This document shows positions 1 through 9,284 of a stretch of DNA of 64,000 nucleotides, one piece after another. Origin of the DNA: Trebonia sp963767685 (GTDB lineage Bacteria > Actinomycetota > Actinomycetes > Streptosporangiales > Streptosporangiaceae). Location: the NCBI GenBank assembly GCA_963767685.1, contig CAVYEZ010000013.1, positions 1 to 64,000 on the forward strand, given 5' to 3'. The notes under the pieces are model-generated. The model ran no database searches. It was not told the DNA's origin and saw only the letters and a list, made by a program, of their open reading frames with translations. The translations under genes and the position numbers were made by a program. Each line of letters begins with the position of its first letter. The first letter of the stretch is position 1.

Positions 1-12
1 CAGGCTCTTTGG

Positions 13-46
13 TTGTTGTATTACAACAATGGTTGTGGTATAACAA
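13..46. promoter_or_regulatory. Probable MarR operator pair upstream of the MFS gene
   Basis: Positions 13-29 form a perfect 17-bp palindrome, TTGTTGTATTACAACAA. A second, imperfect copy (TTGTGGTATAACAA) lies at 33-46 and runs into the start codon. MarR-family repressors typically bind TTG...CAA palindromes of this size, and a marR gene follows the transporter, so autoregulation of the pair is the simple reading. The motif is seen; the binding is inferred. Confidence 0.7.
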
Positions 47-1509
47 TGATTATGACAGCGGTGAGTTCTCTCCCTCGTTCTGATCCTGACGCTCGGCGCC
101 GTTCCGTGGTGCTGTTCACGTGCTGCCTGAGCGTGTTCATGGCGGGCCTCGACACCACGATCGTCAATGTCGCCCTGCCGTCGATACAGGGGGGCACTGC
201 ACGCGTCGGTCAGCGGCCTGCAGTGGACGATCGATGCCTACACCCTCGTCATCGCGTGCCTGCTGATGCTGTCGGGCTCGCTCGCGGACCGCTTCGGCCG
301 CCGCCGGGTCTTCCAGGCCGGGCTGGCCCTGTTCTCGGTGGGGTCGCTGGCCCTGCAGCCTGGCGCCGTCGCTGGGGTGGCTGATCGCCTTCCGCGGGCT
401 GCAGGCCGTCGGCGGGTCGATGCTCAACCCGGTGGCGATGTCGATCATCGCCGGCACGTTCACCGACCGCGCCGGGCGCGCGAAGGCGATCGGCCTGTGG
501 GGTTCGGTCGCCGGGCTCAGCCTCGCCAGCGGCCCGGTGCTCGGGGGCCTGCTGGTCAGCGGGATCGGGTGGCGCTCGATCTTCTGGATCAACGTCCCCG
601 TCGGCCTGGTCGCGATCGCGCTCACGCAGCGGTTCGTGCCCGAGTCACGGGCCGGGCATCCTCGGCGGCTCGACCCCCCCGGGCCAGCTGCTGGTCATCG
701 TCTTGCTGGGCTGCCTGACCGCGGGGATCATCGAGGGGCCGCGCAGCGGGTGGGGCTCGGCGCCGATCGCCGCGCTGTTCGCGGTGGCCGTCCTCGCGGC
801 GGTCGCGCTGGTCGTGGTCGAGCCCCGGCGGCGTGAGCCGCTGGTCGACATGCGGTACTTCCGCAGCGCGCCGTTCTCGGGCGCGGCGCTGACCGGGGTG
901 GCCGCGCTCGCGACCCTGGGCGGCTTCCTGTTCCTCAACACGCTGTACCTGCAGGACGTCCGCGGCTACAGCGCGCTGCACGCCGGGCTGCTGACGATCC
1001 CGATGGCCGCGACGCTCGGCGTGCTCTCCGTCGTCTCAGGCCGGCTGGTGGCCAGCCGCGGGCCGAGGCTCGCCCTGGTCGCGTCCGGCGGGCTGATCAC
1101 CGCGGGCGCGCTCCTGCTGGCCGGCGCTACCGCCCACACCGCAGTGTGGTACCTGATCGTCGCCTACCTCGTCTACGGCGCGGGGGCGGGCCTGGTCAGC
1201 GCCCCGATCACCAACACCGCGCTCTCAGGCATGCCCCGGGACCAGGCCGGCGTCGCGGGGGCGATCGCCTCCACCTGCCGGCAGACCGGCGCGGCCGTCG
1301 GGGTCGCGGTCACCGGCGCGATCATCGCCTCCGGCTCGGCCGGCATTGCGGGCGCCAGCCACGCGGCGTGGGCGGTAGTCGCCGGTGGCGGAGTCATGGT
1401 CGTGCTGCTCGGCATCGTCTCAACCGGACGATGGGCGCTGGCCACCGCCGAGCGAAACGGCGCGCGCCTGGCCGCTGACGCCATCCCCGCCCCGGAAGGA
1501 GCCCGATGA
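46..1509 (+). pseudogene. MFS drug exporter, DHA2-like, frameshifted
   Basis: Proton-driven multidrug efflux permease of the inner membrane. The start (MIMTAVSSL, ATG at 46 or 52) is followed by the first helix with the motif LDTTIVNVALPSIQ, typical of the DHA2 (EmrB/QacA) group; motif A appears as GSLADRFGRRRVF. The reading frame changes three times, near 190, 365 and 677. Each change fits one extra base in a G or C run: six Gs where five give SIQGALHAS, one extra C before TGCAGC, and seven Cs where six give RLDPPGQLL. After these corrections it reads as a complete protein of roughly 485 residues. Its stop lies beside the marR start, so the two form an operon. Either the consensus is wrong or the gene is dead. 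Confidence 0.85.
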
Positions 1510-1954
1510 CCACCCAGCCGCCCGCGCCGCCGGGCACCGCATCCCGGGTGTGGACCGCCCTGCACGAGTACGTCACCGGGCAGGACCGCCGCGCGCGCCC
1601 TCCGCGCCGCCCTCGACCTCGGGCCCGGCAAGGTCGAGGTGCTGATCAAGCTCGCCGACGGCCCGATGACCCTGCGGGAAATCGCACTCGCCGTTGACGT
1701 CGACCCGCCCGCCGCGACCGTCGGCGTCAACCAGCTCGAAGCGCGAGGCCTGGTTCACCGCACCGCCCACCCCGACGACAACCGCCGCAAGCTCGTGCAC
1801 CTCACTGACGCCGGGCACGACGCGGCCCGGCGCGCCCAGGCGATCCTGGCCGAGCCGCCCGCCGAACTGGCCAGCCTGGACTCCGAGGACCTCACCCGGC
1901 TGGACGAGATCCTCACCCGGCTCCGGGCGGCCTGCCTACCCCACCACGCGCTGA
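1506..1954 (+). CDS. MarR-family transcriptional regulator (one or two frameshifts)
   Basis: Winged-helix repressor. ATG at 1506 overlaps the MFS stop by four bases. After about 30 codons the frame shifts near 1590 and continues with KVEVLIKLADGPMTLREIALAVDVDPPAATVGVNQLEARGLV..., a typical MarR helix-turn-helix followed by the wing (DDNRRKLVHLTDAG). The natural stop is unclear because the main frame stays open into the next gene; a TGA at 1952-1954 in the neighbouring frame is the likely end. It probably controls the preceding exporter through the palindromes at 13-46. Family assignment is firm; exact ends are not. Confidence 0.75.
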
Positions 1955-2007
1955 CCGCGGCCCCAGGCGCACACCAGCCAGACCCACAACAGCAAGGAGC
2001 CAGAATC

Positions 2008-2576
2008 ATGCCCGCTAATCCCATCGGGGTCGCACTGCGCGGCCGGCGGCGCCGGCCACCACACCCTCGCCTGGGCCCGCCCCGACCTGCAGGCCCCGGA
2101 GAACTTCACCCTGGCCAGCCCCGCCTTCGACCACGGGGCGCCCATCCCGGAAAGACACCGGGGCAGGCTGCTGCGCGCGAACATCTCACCCGCGCTCAAC
2201 TGGACACAGCCGCCGCCCGGCACCGCCGAGCTCGTGCTCATCGTGCAAGACCCCGACGTCCCGTTCGGGAAGCCCGCCACCCACGCGCTCACGCTGGGCA
2301 TCGACCCCTCCCCGCAGCGGCATCCCCGAAAACGCCCTCACCAACCCCAGCCCCGTTCCGGGAATCCGGCACGGGAAGGGCGCGATGGGCAAGCGCGGCT
2401 GGGCCCGCCCCCTGCCGCCCCGGTCACACGGCCCCCACACATACGCCTTCCAGCTCTTCGCCCTCGACCAGGCCACCGGCCTGCCAGCCAGCTTCACCCT
2501 CGATGACGCGCTCGCCGCCATCAAAGGCCACATCATCGGCCGCGCCCGGCTGGACGGAACATACGAAATCCGCTAG
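2008..2576 (+). pseudogene. YbhB/YbcL-like PEBP-family protein, frameshifted
   Basis: Phosphatidylethanolamine-binding (Raf kinase inhibitor-like) cytosolic protein of unknown bacterial role. AAGGAG at 1995-2000 precedes ATG at 2008. The reading passes through all three frames: MPANPIGVALRG at the start, ELVLIVQDPDVPFGKPATHAL in the middle (DPDxP ligand-site motif) and GPHTYAFQLFALDQATGLP near the end (the PHxYxFxLFALD motif). At least two single-base shifts, near 2040 and 2370, separate these pieces. The corrected length of about 185 residues matches the family. It follows marR closely and may belong to the same transcript. Confidence 0.75.
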
Positions 2577-2697
2577 CACCCGCACTCCAGCCCGGCGGGC
2601 CGTCAAGTTAAGCAGCTTGCGCCGTGGGCACCGAGACGCGCCCCGCAAGGATGCGACATATCTTAATAACTGAGGTGCAGAGGGGGCCATAACCGAC

Positions 2698-3444
2698 ATG
2701 ACAGCTGCCACAGCGGACTCGGTCAGCGCCTCCCACGGCCGGCCGCCAGTGCGGCGGGGTTCTTCGCCGCGGCCGCCGTCCCTGCCGATGGCCACGGTGT
2801 TCGAGCGGATGAGGGCCATCGGCGCCGCCGCCACCTCGGCAGCCGACCTGCAACGTGCGATGGGCGCGTTCGGGCTGGAGAGCGATTCCGTACTCGGGCC
2901 GGGGGCGGGACAGCGGCGAGCAATCGTCGCCGCCCGGTTGCCTCACCCTGAATGGCCGGACAGGCCGATGATCGTGGTGGCAGTCAACGCGCATACCGGC
3001 GAGCTGGCTTCGTTTGGCCGCGATTCCGGCGTCGAGCTAGTGGACGCGGTCGCCGCGAGCACCGCACTGCCCGGTCTGGTCCCCACCGTCAGCATCAACG
3101 GCGCGCGCTACATCGACGGCGGCGTGCGCTCCGCGGACAACGCCGACCTTGCCTCGGGCTATGCGAACATCGTGGTGCTTTCGCCGTTGGGCGGACGGGG
3201 CCAGACACCACCGGAAGCAGGCCAGTTCGAGGGCCTGCGCAGACCACCGGAATGGGGCACTGACCTGGCAAGCCAGGTCGAGGGCCTACGCAAGCAGGGC
3301 AGCCGCGTCGAGGTGGTCACGCCGGACGCCGATTCCCGAGCCGCAATGGGCACGAATCAGATGGATCCGGCGACCCGCATCCCCGCCGCCCGTGCCGGCT
3401 TCGCCCAGGGCAAGCAGGAAGCGACCCGCGTGACGTTCCCCTGA
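2698..3444 (+). pseudogene. Patatin-like phospholipase, C-terminal part
   Basis: The protein matches the C-terminal two thirds of RssA/patatin-like lipid acyl hydrolases: LVDAVAASTALPGLVPTVSINGARYIDGGVRS contains the DGG motif with the catalytic aspartate. The N-terminal part with the GGGxRG oxyanion loop and the GxSxG nucleophile serine is absent, and is not found in another frame in the preceding 120 bases. The fragment therefore cannot be catalytic. The open frame (248 codons) is long for a dead gene, so the loss may be recent. Confidence 0.75.
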
Positions 3445-3567
3445 CGATGACACGCCACCACCACCTCCCGCACCCGACCCCCCGACCAAGCTGGGGGCGA
3501 CCCCGACCGGGACCGGGCCTGGCGGGTTTCCCGGTGCTGGCGGGAGGTCAGGATAGGGAAGTGCCTA

Positions 3568-3599
3568 GCTTATATGTAATGACATAAAGACATAAGCTT
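3568..3599. promoter_or_regulatory. Palindromic operator/promoter of the iol operon
   Basis: An AT-rich island in GC-rich DNA. It holds the perfect inverted repeat TATGT-AATG-ACATA (3573-3586) nested in a larger one, AGCTTAT...ATAAGCT (3568-3574 and 3592-3598). The core GTAATGACA recurs in front of the gntR gene (9239-9247 on the other strand), suggesting one regulator for both. Confidence 0.6.
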
Positions 3600-3665
3600 G
3601 ACAAGACCTATTGTCGCGGCTCAAGCTGTGAGGACCCAGACCACCGCACAGTGCAGAGGTGTTTC

Positions 3666-3794
3666 ATGCACATCGGACTTATCGGCGTGGGGCGGATCGG
3701 CGCGTTCCATGCCAGCGCGCTCCGCGGACTGCCCGGGGTTGCGTGCGAGCTTCCCCGGCAGCAGAGCGTCGCCTACCTGCGGAGGCTCCCGTGA
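3666..3794 (+). pseudogene. iolG: Inositol 2-dehydrogenase remnant (5' end of iolG)
   Basis: A 42-codon frame starts MHIGLIGVGRIGAFHASAL, exactly the Rossmann start of inositol 2-dehydrogenases (GxGRIGxxH), then continues as about 17 unrelated residues to a TGA. Over 300 residues of dehydrogenase are missing. Its stop overlaps the GTG of iolC (GTGA), so the scar may still couple translation to iolC. Deletion of iolG inside the operon is the natural explanation. Confidence 0.75.
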
Positions 3795-4746
3795 GCTCGG
3801 ACGCTGGCTACGCCGTGCTCACGATCGGCCGGATCGGCGTCGACGTCTATCCGCTGCAGACCGGAGTCGGGCTTGAGGATGTGGAGACGTTCGGCAAGTA
3901 CCTCGGCGGTAGCGCGACGAACGTTGCGGTCGCTGCCGCCAGGCACGGTCACCGTTCGGCTGTCATCACCCGTACCGGCGACGACCCGTTCGGCCGGTAT
4001 GTCCACCGCGCGCTGCGCGAGTTCGGTGTGGACGACGAGTTCGTCACCGAGGTGCCCGGGCTGCCGACGCCGGTGACGTTCTGCGAGATCTTCCCGCCCG
4101 ACCACTTCCCGATCTGGTTCTACCGGTATCCGAAGGCACCTGACCTGGAGATCCGACCGGAAGAGATCCCGGTCGCGCACGTGCAGGGGGCACGGTTGTT
4201 CTGGGCGACCGTGACCGGGCTGTGCGCGGAACCCAGCCGGAGCGCGCATTTCGCCGCCTGGCAGGCCCGCGACAGAAGACCGTTCACGGTGCTCGACCTG
4301 GATTACCGGCCGTCGTTCTGGGCGTCGCGGGAGGAGGCTCGCGAGCAGGTACAGAAAGCGCTACCCCATGTCACGGTCGTGGTCGGCAACCTTGATGAGC
4401 GCGAGACCGCGACTGGCACCAGGGACCCAGGGAAAGCGGCCAGCGTGCTGCTCGACACGGGCGCGGAGCTCGCCGTGGTCAAGCGCGGGCCTGACGGGGT
4501 ATACGCCCGCACGAAAGACATCGAACTGGAGGTGCCGCCGATCCGGGTAAACGTGGTCAACGGGATCGGGGCGGGCGACGGATTCGGCGGCGCGCTGTGC
4601 CACGGCCTGCTGGCGGCTGGCCGCTTGACGCGGTGATCCGGTTCGCGAACGCGGCGGGCGCCATTGTCACTACCAGGCTGGAGTGCTCATCCGCGATGCC
4701 CACCACCGCCGAAGTCGAGGAGTTCCTGCGAGTCACCGATGCCTGA
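3791..4746 (+). CDS. iolC: 5-dehydro-2-deoxygluconokinase
   Basis: PfkB-family sugar kinase that phosphorylates 5-dehydro-2-deoxygluconate in myo-inositol breakdown. GGAGG at 3781-3785 fixes the GTG start at 3791. GGSATNVAVAAARHG (residues about 37-51) is the N-terminal PfkB signature; NGIGAGDGFGG (about 257-267) is the C-terminal signature with the catalytic aspartate. The frame breaks near 4613 and resumes as GWPLDAVIRFANAAGAIV...LRVTDA. Inserting one G in GCGGCTGG restores the normal tail, so the missing base is probably a sequencing or consensus error. Overlaps the next start by eight bases. Confidence 0.88.
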
Positions 4747-5635
4747 ACCAGATTTCGATGAACTGCGGGAGCTTCGCGCCCGGCACCCGGAGCTCATCGT
4801 CGCCCGGGCCGCCGAACGTAAGCGCCGCCGGTTGCTCGGCTCCGACGGGCGGCTCATGATTGTCGCGGCCGACCATCCGGCGCGCGGCGCGCTCGGCGCC
4901 CGCAGCGTCGCCGATGCGATGGCGAACCGCTACGACCTGCTGCGGAGACTGCTCATCGCGCTGCGTAGGCCAGGCGTGGACGGGCTGCTCGCGACCGCCG
5001 ACATCATTGAGGACCTGCTGCTGCTCGGCGCGCTTGACGACAAGGTGGTCATCGGGTCAATGAACCGGGGCGGGCTCCAGGGCGCGAGCTTCGAGCTCGA
5101 TGACAGGTTCACGGCCTATGACACCGCCTCGATCGCGGCGATGGGCCTTGACGGCGGCAAAATGCTGACCAGGATCGATCTCGCCGACCACGGCACCGCC
5201 GCCACGCTGGAGGCGGCGGGGCGCGCGGTCACCGAACTCGGCTCGCGGCGGCTGGTGGCGATGATCGAGCCGTTCCTGTGTTCCCGCGAGGGCGGCCGGG
5301 TGGTGCACGACCTGTCCGCAACGGCGGTGGTCAAGTCGGTCGCCATCGCCTCCGGTCTCGGCGCGACCAGCGGCTACACCTGGCTCAAGCTTCCCGTAGT
5401 CGACGGGATGGAAGAGGTCATGTCCGCGACGACGCTGCCCACCCTGCTGCTCGGCGGTGACCCGGCCGGCCTGGCCGCCGGCACTTACGCGCGCTGGGCG
5501 GCCGCGCTGGCGCTGCCCGGCGTACGGGGCTTCGTGATGGGCCGGGCGCTGCTGTACCCGGCGGACGGCGACGTCACCGCCGCCGTCGACGCCGCGTGCG
5601 CCCTGGTTCACTCCGCTGTGGCGGTGACCTCATGA
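4739..5635 (+). CDS. Cgl0159-type (beta/alpha)8 aldolase of the iol pathway
   Basis: DeoC/LacD-fold protein of 298 residues, the type found beside iolC and iolB in actinobacterial iol operons. It is thought to act as the 5-dehydro-2-deoxyphosphogluconate aldolase there, giving dihydroxyacetone phosphate and malonate semialdehyde. Visible landmarks are LMIVAADHPARGALG (first strand) and TWLKLPVVDGMEEVM with the expected Schiff-base lysine. ATG at 4739 overlaps the iolC stop; its own TGA overlaps the iolB ATG. Function is from family and context. Confidence 0.85.
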   Translation: MPEPDFDELRELRARHPELIVARAAERKRRRLLGSDGRLMIVAADHPARGALGARSVADAMANRYDLLRRLLIALRRPGVDGLLATADIIEDLLLLGALDDKVVIGSMNRGGLQGASFELDDRFTAYDTASIAAMGLDGGKMLTRIDLADHGTAATLEAAGRAVTELGSRRLVAMIEPFLCSREGGRVVHDLSATAVVKSVAIASGLGATSGYTWLKLPVVDGMEEVMSATTLPTLLLGGDPAGLAAGTYARWAAALALPGVRGFVMGRALLYPADGDVTAAVDAACALVHSAVAVTS

Positions 5636-6489
5636 GCTGGCTTTTCCCCGCAGGATCGACCGGCGCGGGCGTGGTGGCGGTCGACATGACACCGGAACGG
5701 GCCGGCTGGGGGTTCACCGGGCTGCGGGTGGTCTCGCTGCCCCCCGCTGGCGTTTACCGGAGCGGCACCGGCGAGGACGAGGCGGTGCTGCTGCCGCTTG
5801 GCGGCTCGTGCGTGCTGGAGTCCGGTGCAGGATCGGCGAAGCTAGCTGGCCGCCGCGATGTATTCAGCGGGGTCACCGATTGCGCCTACCTGCCCAGGGA
5901 CACGGACTTTTCCATCGCGAGCGAGGCGGGCGGCAGGTTCGCGCTCGCCTCGGCCCGGGCGCGGCGGCGGCTGCCGTTCCGCTACGTGGCCGCGGACGAG
6001 GTGCGGGTGGAGTTGCGCGGAGCCGGCGCCTGCTCCCGGCAGGTCAACAACTTCGGCACTCCTGACGTGCTTGAGGCCGATCGGCTTATCGCCTGCGAGG
6101 TACTCACCCCGGCGGGGAACTGGTCCTCCTACCCCCCGCATAAGCACGATACGGAACGGCCGGGGGAGTCTGTGCTCGAGGAGATCTACTATTTCGAGTT
6201 GGCTGACGGCCCCGGCGGGCCGGGCATCGCCTACCAGCGGGTGTACGGGACCGCCGAGCGGCCCGCTGAGGTGCTGGCCGAGGTGCGCAGCGGCGACGTG
6301 GTGACGATACCGCACGGCTGGCACGGTCCCTCGATGGCCGTGCCCGGGTATGACCTCTATTACCTGAACGTAATGGCAGGGCCTGGCCAGCGGGAGTGGC
6401 TGATCTGCGAGGATCCGGCGCACTCCTGGGTGCGCTCGCAGTGGCAGGACCTCGCGGTGGACCCGCGCCTGCCGATGGGGAGGCAGTAA
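5632..6489 (+). CDS. iolB: 5-deoxy-glucuronate isomerase
   Basis: Bicupin enzyme of inositol catabolism converting 5-deoxyglucuronate to 5-dehydro-2-deoxygluconate. Family landmarks are RQVNNFG, the metal site SSYPPHKHD (residues about 165-173) with EEIYYF, and IPHGWHGPS with the later metal-binding histidine. 285 residues, normal length and intact. The start is coupled by ATGA to the upstream aldolase, and its TAA shares one base with the iolD ATG. Confidence 0.95.
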   Translation: MSWLFPAGSTGAGVVAVDMTPERAGWGFTGLRVVSLPPAGVYRSGTGEDEAVLLPLGGSCVLESGAGSAKLAGRRDVFSGVTDCAYLPRDTDFSIASEAGGRFALASARARRRLPFRYVAADEVRVELRGAGACSRQVNNFGTPDVLEADRLIACEVLTPAGNWSSYPPHKHDTERPGESVLEEIYYFELADGPGGPGIAYQRVYGTAERPAEVLAEVRSGDVVTIPHGWHGPSMAVPGYDLYYLNVMAGPGQREWLICEDPAHSWVRSQWQDLAVDPRLPMGRQ

Positions 6490-8354
6490 TGGCGACTATC
6501 CGGCTCACCGTGGGACAGGCGCTCGTGCGGTTCCTCGCCGCGCAGCGGACCGAACGGGACGGGGTATCACATCGGCTTTTCGAGGGGTGCTTCGGTATCT
6601 TCGGGCACGGGAACGTGGCAGGGATCGGGCAGGGACTGCTTGAGTCCCCGCCGGACGGGCTGAAGTATTTCCAGGCGCGGAACGAACAGGCCATGGTGCA
6701 CGCGGCGGCGGCGTTCGCGCGGACCCGCAACCGGTTGTCCACGCTGGCTTGCACGTCCTCGATCGGGCCTGGCGCGACGAACATGGTGACCGGCGCCGCG
6801 CTCGCCACGATCAACCGGCTGCCGGTGCTGCTGCTGCCAGGGGACGTGTTCGCCACGCGGGTTGCCGACCCGGTGCTGCAGCAGCTTGAGTATCCCGGCG
6901 CGGGGGATATCAGCGTCAACGACGCGTTCCGCCCCGTGTCCCGGTTCTTCGACCGGATCTGGCGGCCTGAGCAGCTGCCGACGGCGCTGCTTGCCGCCAT
7001 GCGGGTGCTCACCGACCCGGCGGATACCGGCGCGGTGACGCTGGCGCTGCCGCAGGACGTGCAGGCCGCAGCCTGGGACTGGCCGGCTGAGCTGTTCTCG
7101 GAACGCGTTTGGCACGTGCCGCGGACGCCACCGGACCCGGCTTCCGTTTCGCGTGCAGCATCGGTGATCCGGTCGGCGAACCGGCCGCTCATCGTGGCCG
7201 GCGGCGGGGTGCTCTACTCCGAGGCGACCGATGCGCTGCGCTCGTTCGCGGCTGATTTCGGGATCCCGGTGACTCAGACCCAGGCGGGCAAGAGCTCCAT
7301 GCGATGGGATGACCCGCTGTGCGCGGGGGCGATCGGCGCGACAGGAACGGCGGCGGCCAACGAGCTCGCCGGCCAGGCGGACGTCGTCATCGGGATCGGC
7401 ACCCGGTGGACTGACTTCACCACGGCGTCGCGCACTGTCTTCGGTGACCCGGGCGTGCGGTTCGTCAGCGTCAACGTGGCCGCCATGGACGCGGTCAAGC
7501 AGTCAGGTGTCGCCGTGGTGGCCGACGCGCGGGCCGGGCTTTCCGCGCTGGCCGGCGCGCTGGCCGGGTGGTCCGCCGATGCGGGGTGGCGAGCCCTTGC
7601 GGCGGAACTCCGGTCGCGCTGGCAGACTGTGGTGGACGAGGCTTACCAGACTCCACAGGCCCCGCTGCCCGCGCAGTCCGAGGTCCTCGGGGTGGTCAAC
7701 GAGGTCGCGCTTGATACCGACATCGTGCTGGCCGCCGCGGGCTCGATGCCCGGCGACATGCACAAGCTATGGCGCACCGGTGCCCCGGGCAGTTATCACG
7801 TGGAGTACGGCTACTCCTGCATGGGTTATGAGATCGCCGGCGGCCTCGGGGCCAAGCTAGCGGCGCCGTCGAGCGAGGTATTCGTCCTCGTCGGCGACGG
7901 CTCATACCTCATGATGGCCAGCGAACTCGTCACCGCCGTGCAGGAAGGGCTCAAGCTGGTCGTCGTATGCGTCGACAACCACGGGTTCGCCTCGATCGGA
8001 AACCTATCGCAGACCGTGGGCGCGCGGCGGTTCGGGACGAGCTACCGGTACCGCGGGCCTGGCGGTGATCTTGACGGTGGATACCTGCCGGTCGACCTCG
8101 CGGCGAACGCCGCGAGCCTGGGCGTGGACGTACTGCGCGCGCACACGATCGGTGAGTTCCGGACGGCGCTCGGGAAGGCCCGGGCGTCCGACCGCACCAC
8201 ACTCGTGCATATAGAGACGGACCCCCTCGTGCCGGCGCCTGGCAACGGGGCCTGGTGGGACGTTCCCGTGGCGGAAGTGGCGAGGCTGGAGGAGACACGC
8301 ACTGCCCGTTCGGAATATGAAGTGGCGAAACGGAGGCAGCGACCGTACCTGTGA
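6489..8354 (+). CDS. iolD: 3D-(3,5/4)-trihydroxycyclohexane-1,2-dione hydrolase
   Basis: Thiamine-diphosphate enzyme that opens the inositol ring (THcHDO to 5-deoxyglucuronate). 621 residues, intact. NEQAMVHAAAAFA carries the conserved ThDP-activating glutamate (about residue 66); GDGSYLMMASEL...VVVCVDNHGF (about 469-500) is the ThDP/Mg motif. It is the last gene of the operon and faces gntR with only 20 bp between their stops. iolE and an intact iolG are missing from this operon, so those steps must come from elsewhere, for example the dehydrogenase and isomerase at 11.8-13.9 kb. Confidence 0.95.
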   Translation: MATIRLTVGQALVRFLAAQRTERDGVSHRLFEGCFGIFGHGNVAGIGQGLLESPPDGLKYFQARNEQAMVHAAAAFARTRNRLSTLACTSSIGPGATNMVTGAALATINRLPVLLLPGDVFATRVADPVLQQLEYPGAGDISVNDAFRPVSRFFDRIWRPEQLPTALLAAMRVLTDPADTGAVTLALPQDVQAAAWDWPAELFSERVWHVPRTPPDPASVSRAASVIRSANRPLIVAGGGVLYSEATDALRSFAADFGIPVTQTQAGKSSMRWDDPLCAGAIGATGTAAANELAGQADVVIGIGTRWTDFTTASRTVFGDPGVRFVSVNVAAMDAVKQSGVAVVADARAGLSALAGALAGWSADAGWRALAAELRSRWQTVVDEAYQTPQAPLPAQSEVLGVVNEVALDTDIVLAAAGSMPGDMHKLWRTGAPGSYHVEYGYSCMGYEIAGGLGAKLAAPSSEVFVLVGDGSYLMMASELVTAVQEGLKLVVVCVDNHGFASIGNLSQTVGARRFGTSYRYRGPGGDLDGGYLPVDLAANAASLGVDVLRAHTIGEFRTALGKARASDRTTLVHIETDPLVPAPGNGAWWDVPVAEVARLEETRTARSEYEVAKRRQRPYL

Positions 8355-8374
8355 AAGCGGCGGGCACTCAGCGG

Positions 8375-9109
8375 TCAGTGCGCGATCAGGGTCATCTGGA
8401 ATGAGTAGCGGTCCGCCAGGTATGCATGGGTGGCGTACTCGACCGGCTTGCCCGCGGGGTCGGACGTCGTCCTGCGCATGGTGAGCACGGTCGCGCCGCG
8501 AGGCGCCTGGAGCAGCTTCGCCTCGTGCGCCGTGGCCTGCCGCGCGCCGATTACCTGCTCTCCGGCGTGTAGCTGCACGCCCTGGCTGCGCAGCAGGTGG
8601 TACAGGCCGGCCTTTTCCAGTACGTCCTCGGGGCGCCCGTTCAGCAGCCCGGCGGGCAGGCAGTTGTGCATGATGGCGAGCGGCGTTCCGTCGGCCAACC
8701 GGAGCCGCTCGACCGAGAGTACCCGGGCACCTGGCTGTAGCCCGAGGAATCCGGCGGTGGCGGCGTCGGCTTCCAGTTCTGCCGCCGCGAGCACGGTCGT
8801 CTCCGGACGCCGGTGGCTCGCGAGCAGATCATCGTAGAGGCTGGTCAGTGCCACGGACCGGAGGATGCGCGGCGACTGCACCATCGTGCCGACACCGCGC
8901 CTGCGGACAACGAGTCCTTGCTCGACCAGCCGCTGCACTGCCTGCCTGACGGTCGGGCGGCTCACCCCAAGCCGTTCGGTGAGGTCCAGCTCGTTGTCGA
9001 GCCGGTCCCCTGGCCGCAGCGTTCCGTCCTCGATCGCCTTCTTGAGGTTCTCGGCGATCTGGAAGTAGAGCGGGATCGGGCTGCCGCGGTCGAGTGGTCG
9101 CTCAGTCAT
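8375..9109 (-). CDS. GntR/HutC-family regulator of the iol genes
   Basis: 244 residues: N-terminal winged helix (LTERLGVSRPTVRQAVQRLVEQGLVVRRRGVGT, about residues 47-80) and a C-terminal UTRA effector domain. It converges with iolD. The AT-rich stretch upstream (9236-9276) carries three TGACA/TGTCA half-sites and the GTAATGACA core also found before the iol operon, so it likely represses both itself and iol and is released by an inositol-derived ligand. The regulator target is inferred from motif sharing. Confidence 0.85.
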   Translation of the reverse strand: MTERPLDRGSPIPLYFQIAENLKKAIEDGTLRPGDRLDNELDLTERLGVSRPTVRQAVQRLVEQGLVVRRRGVGTMVQSPRILRSVALTSLYDDLLASHRRPETTVLAAAELEADAATAGFLGLQPGARVLSVERLRLADGTPLAIMHNCLPAGLLNGRPEDVLEKAGLYHLLRSQGVQLHAGEQVIGARQATAHEAKLLQAPRGATVLTMRRTTSDPAGKPVEYATHAYLADRYSFQMTLIAH

Positions 9110-9235
9110 CGTGCCTCGTCATTGTGTCTCCCACCAAGCGATTTCCGCGGCGTGCAGCCTCCAGGGCGCGGGGCCTTCCCGATCGCCGTTGAATCCGCTT
9201 CCCGAAAGCATAGCCGACATCCATGATGGAGTTTA

Positions 9236-9276
9236 TATTGTCATTACCTCCTGACATACTATTGACATGATATAAG
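9236..9276. promoter_or_regulatory. gntR upstream operator cluster
   Basis: AT-rich stretch with TATTGTCATTAC (9236-9247) and two direct repeats of TGACAT (9252-9257 and 9263-9268) spaced by 11 bp, one helical turn. The core matches the site at 3577-3585 upstream of the iol operon. Likely binding region of the GntR regulator. Confidence 0.55.
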
Positions 9277-9284
9277 GTCCGAAG

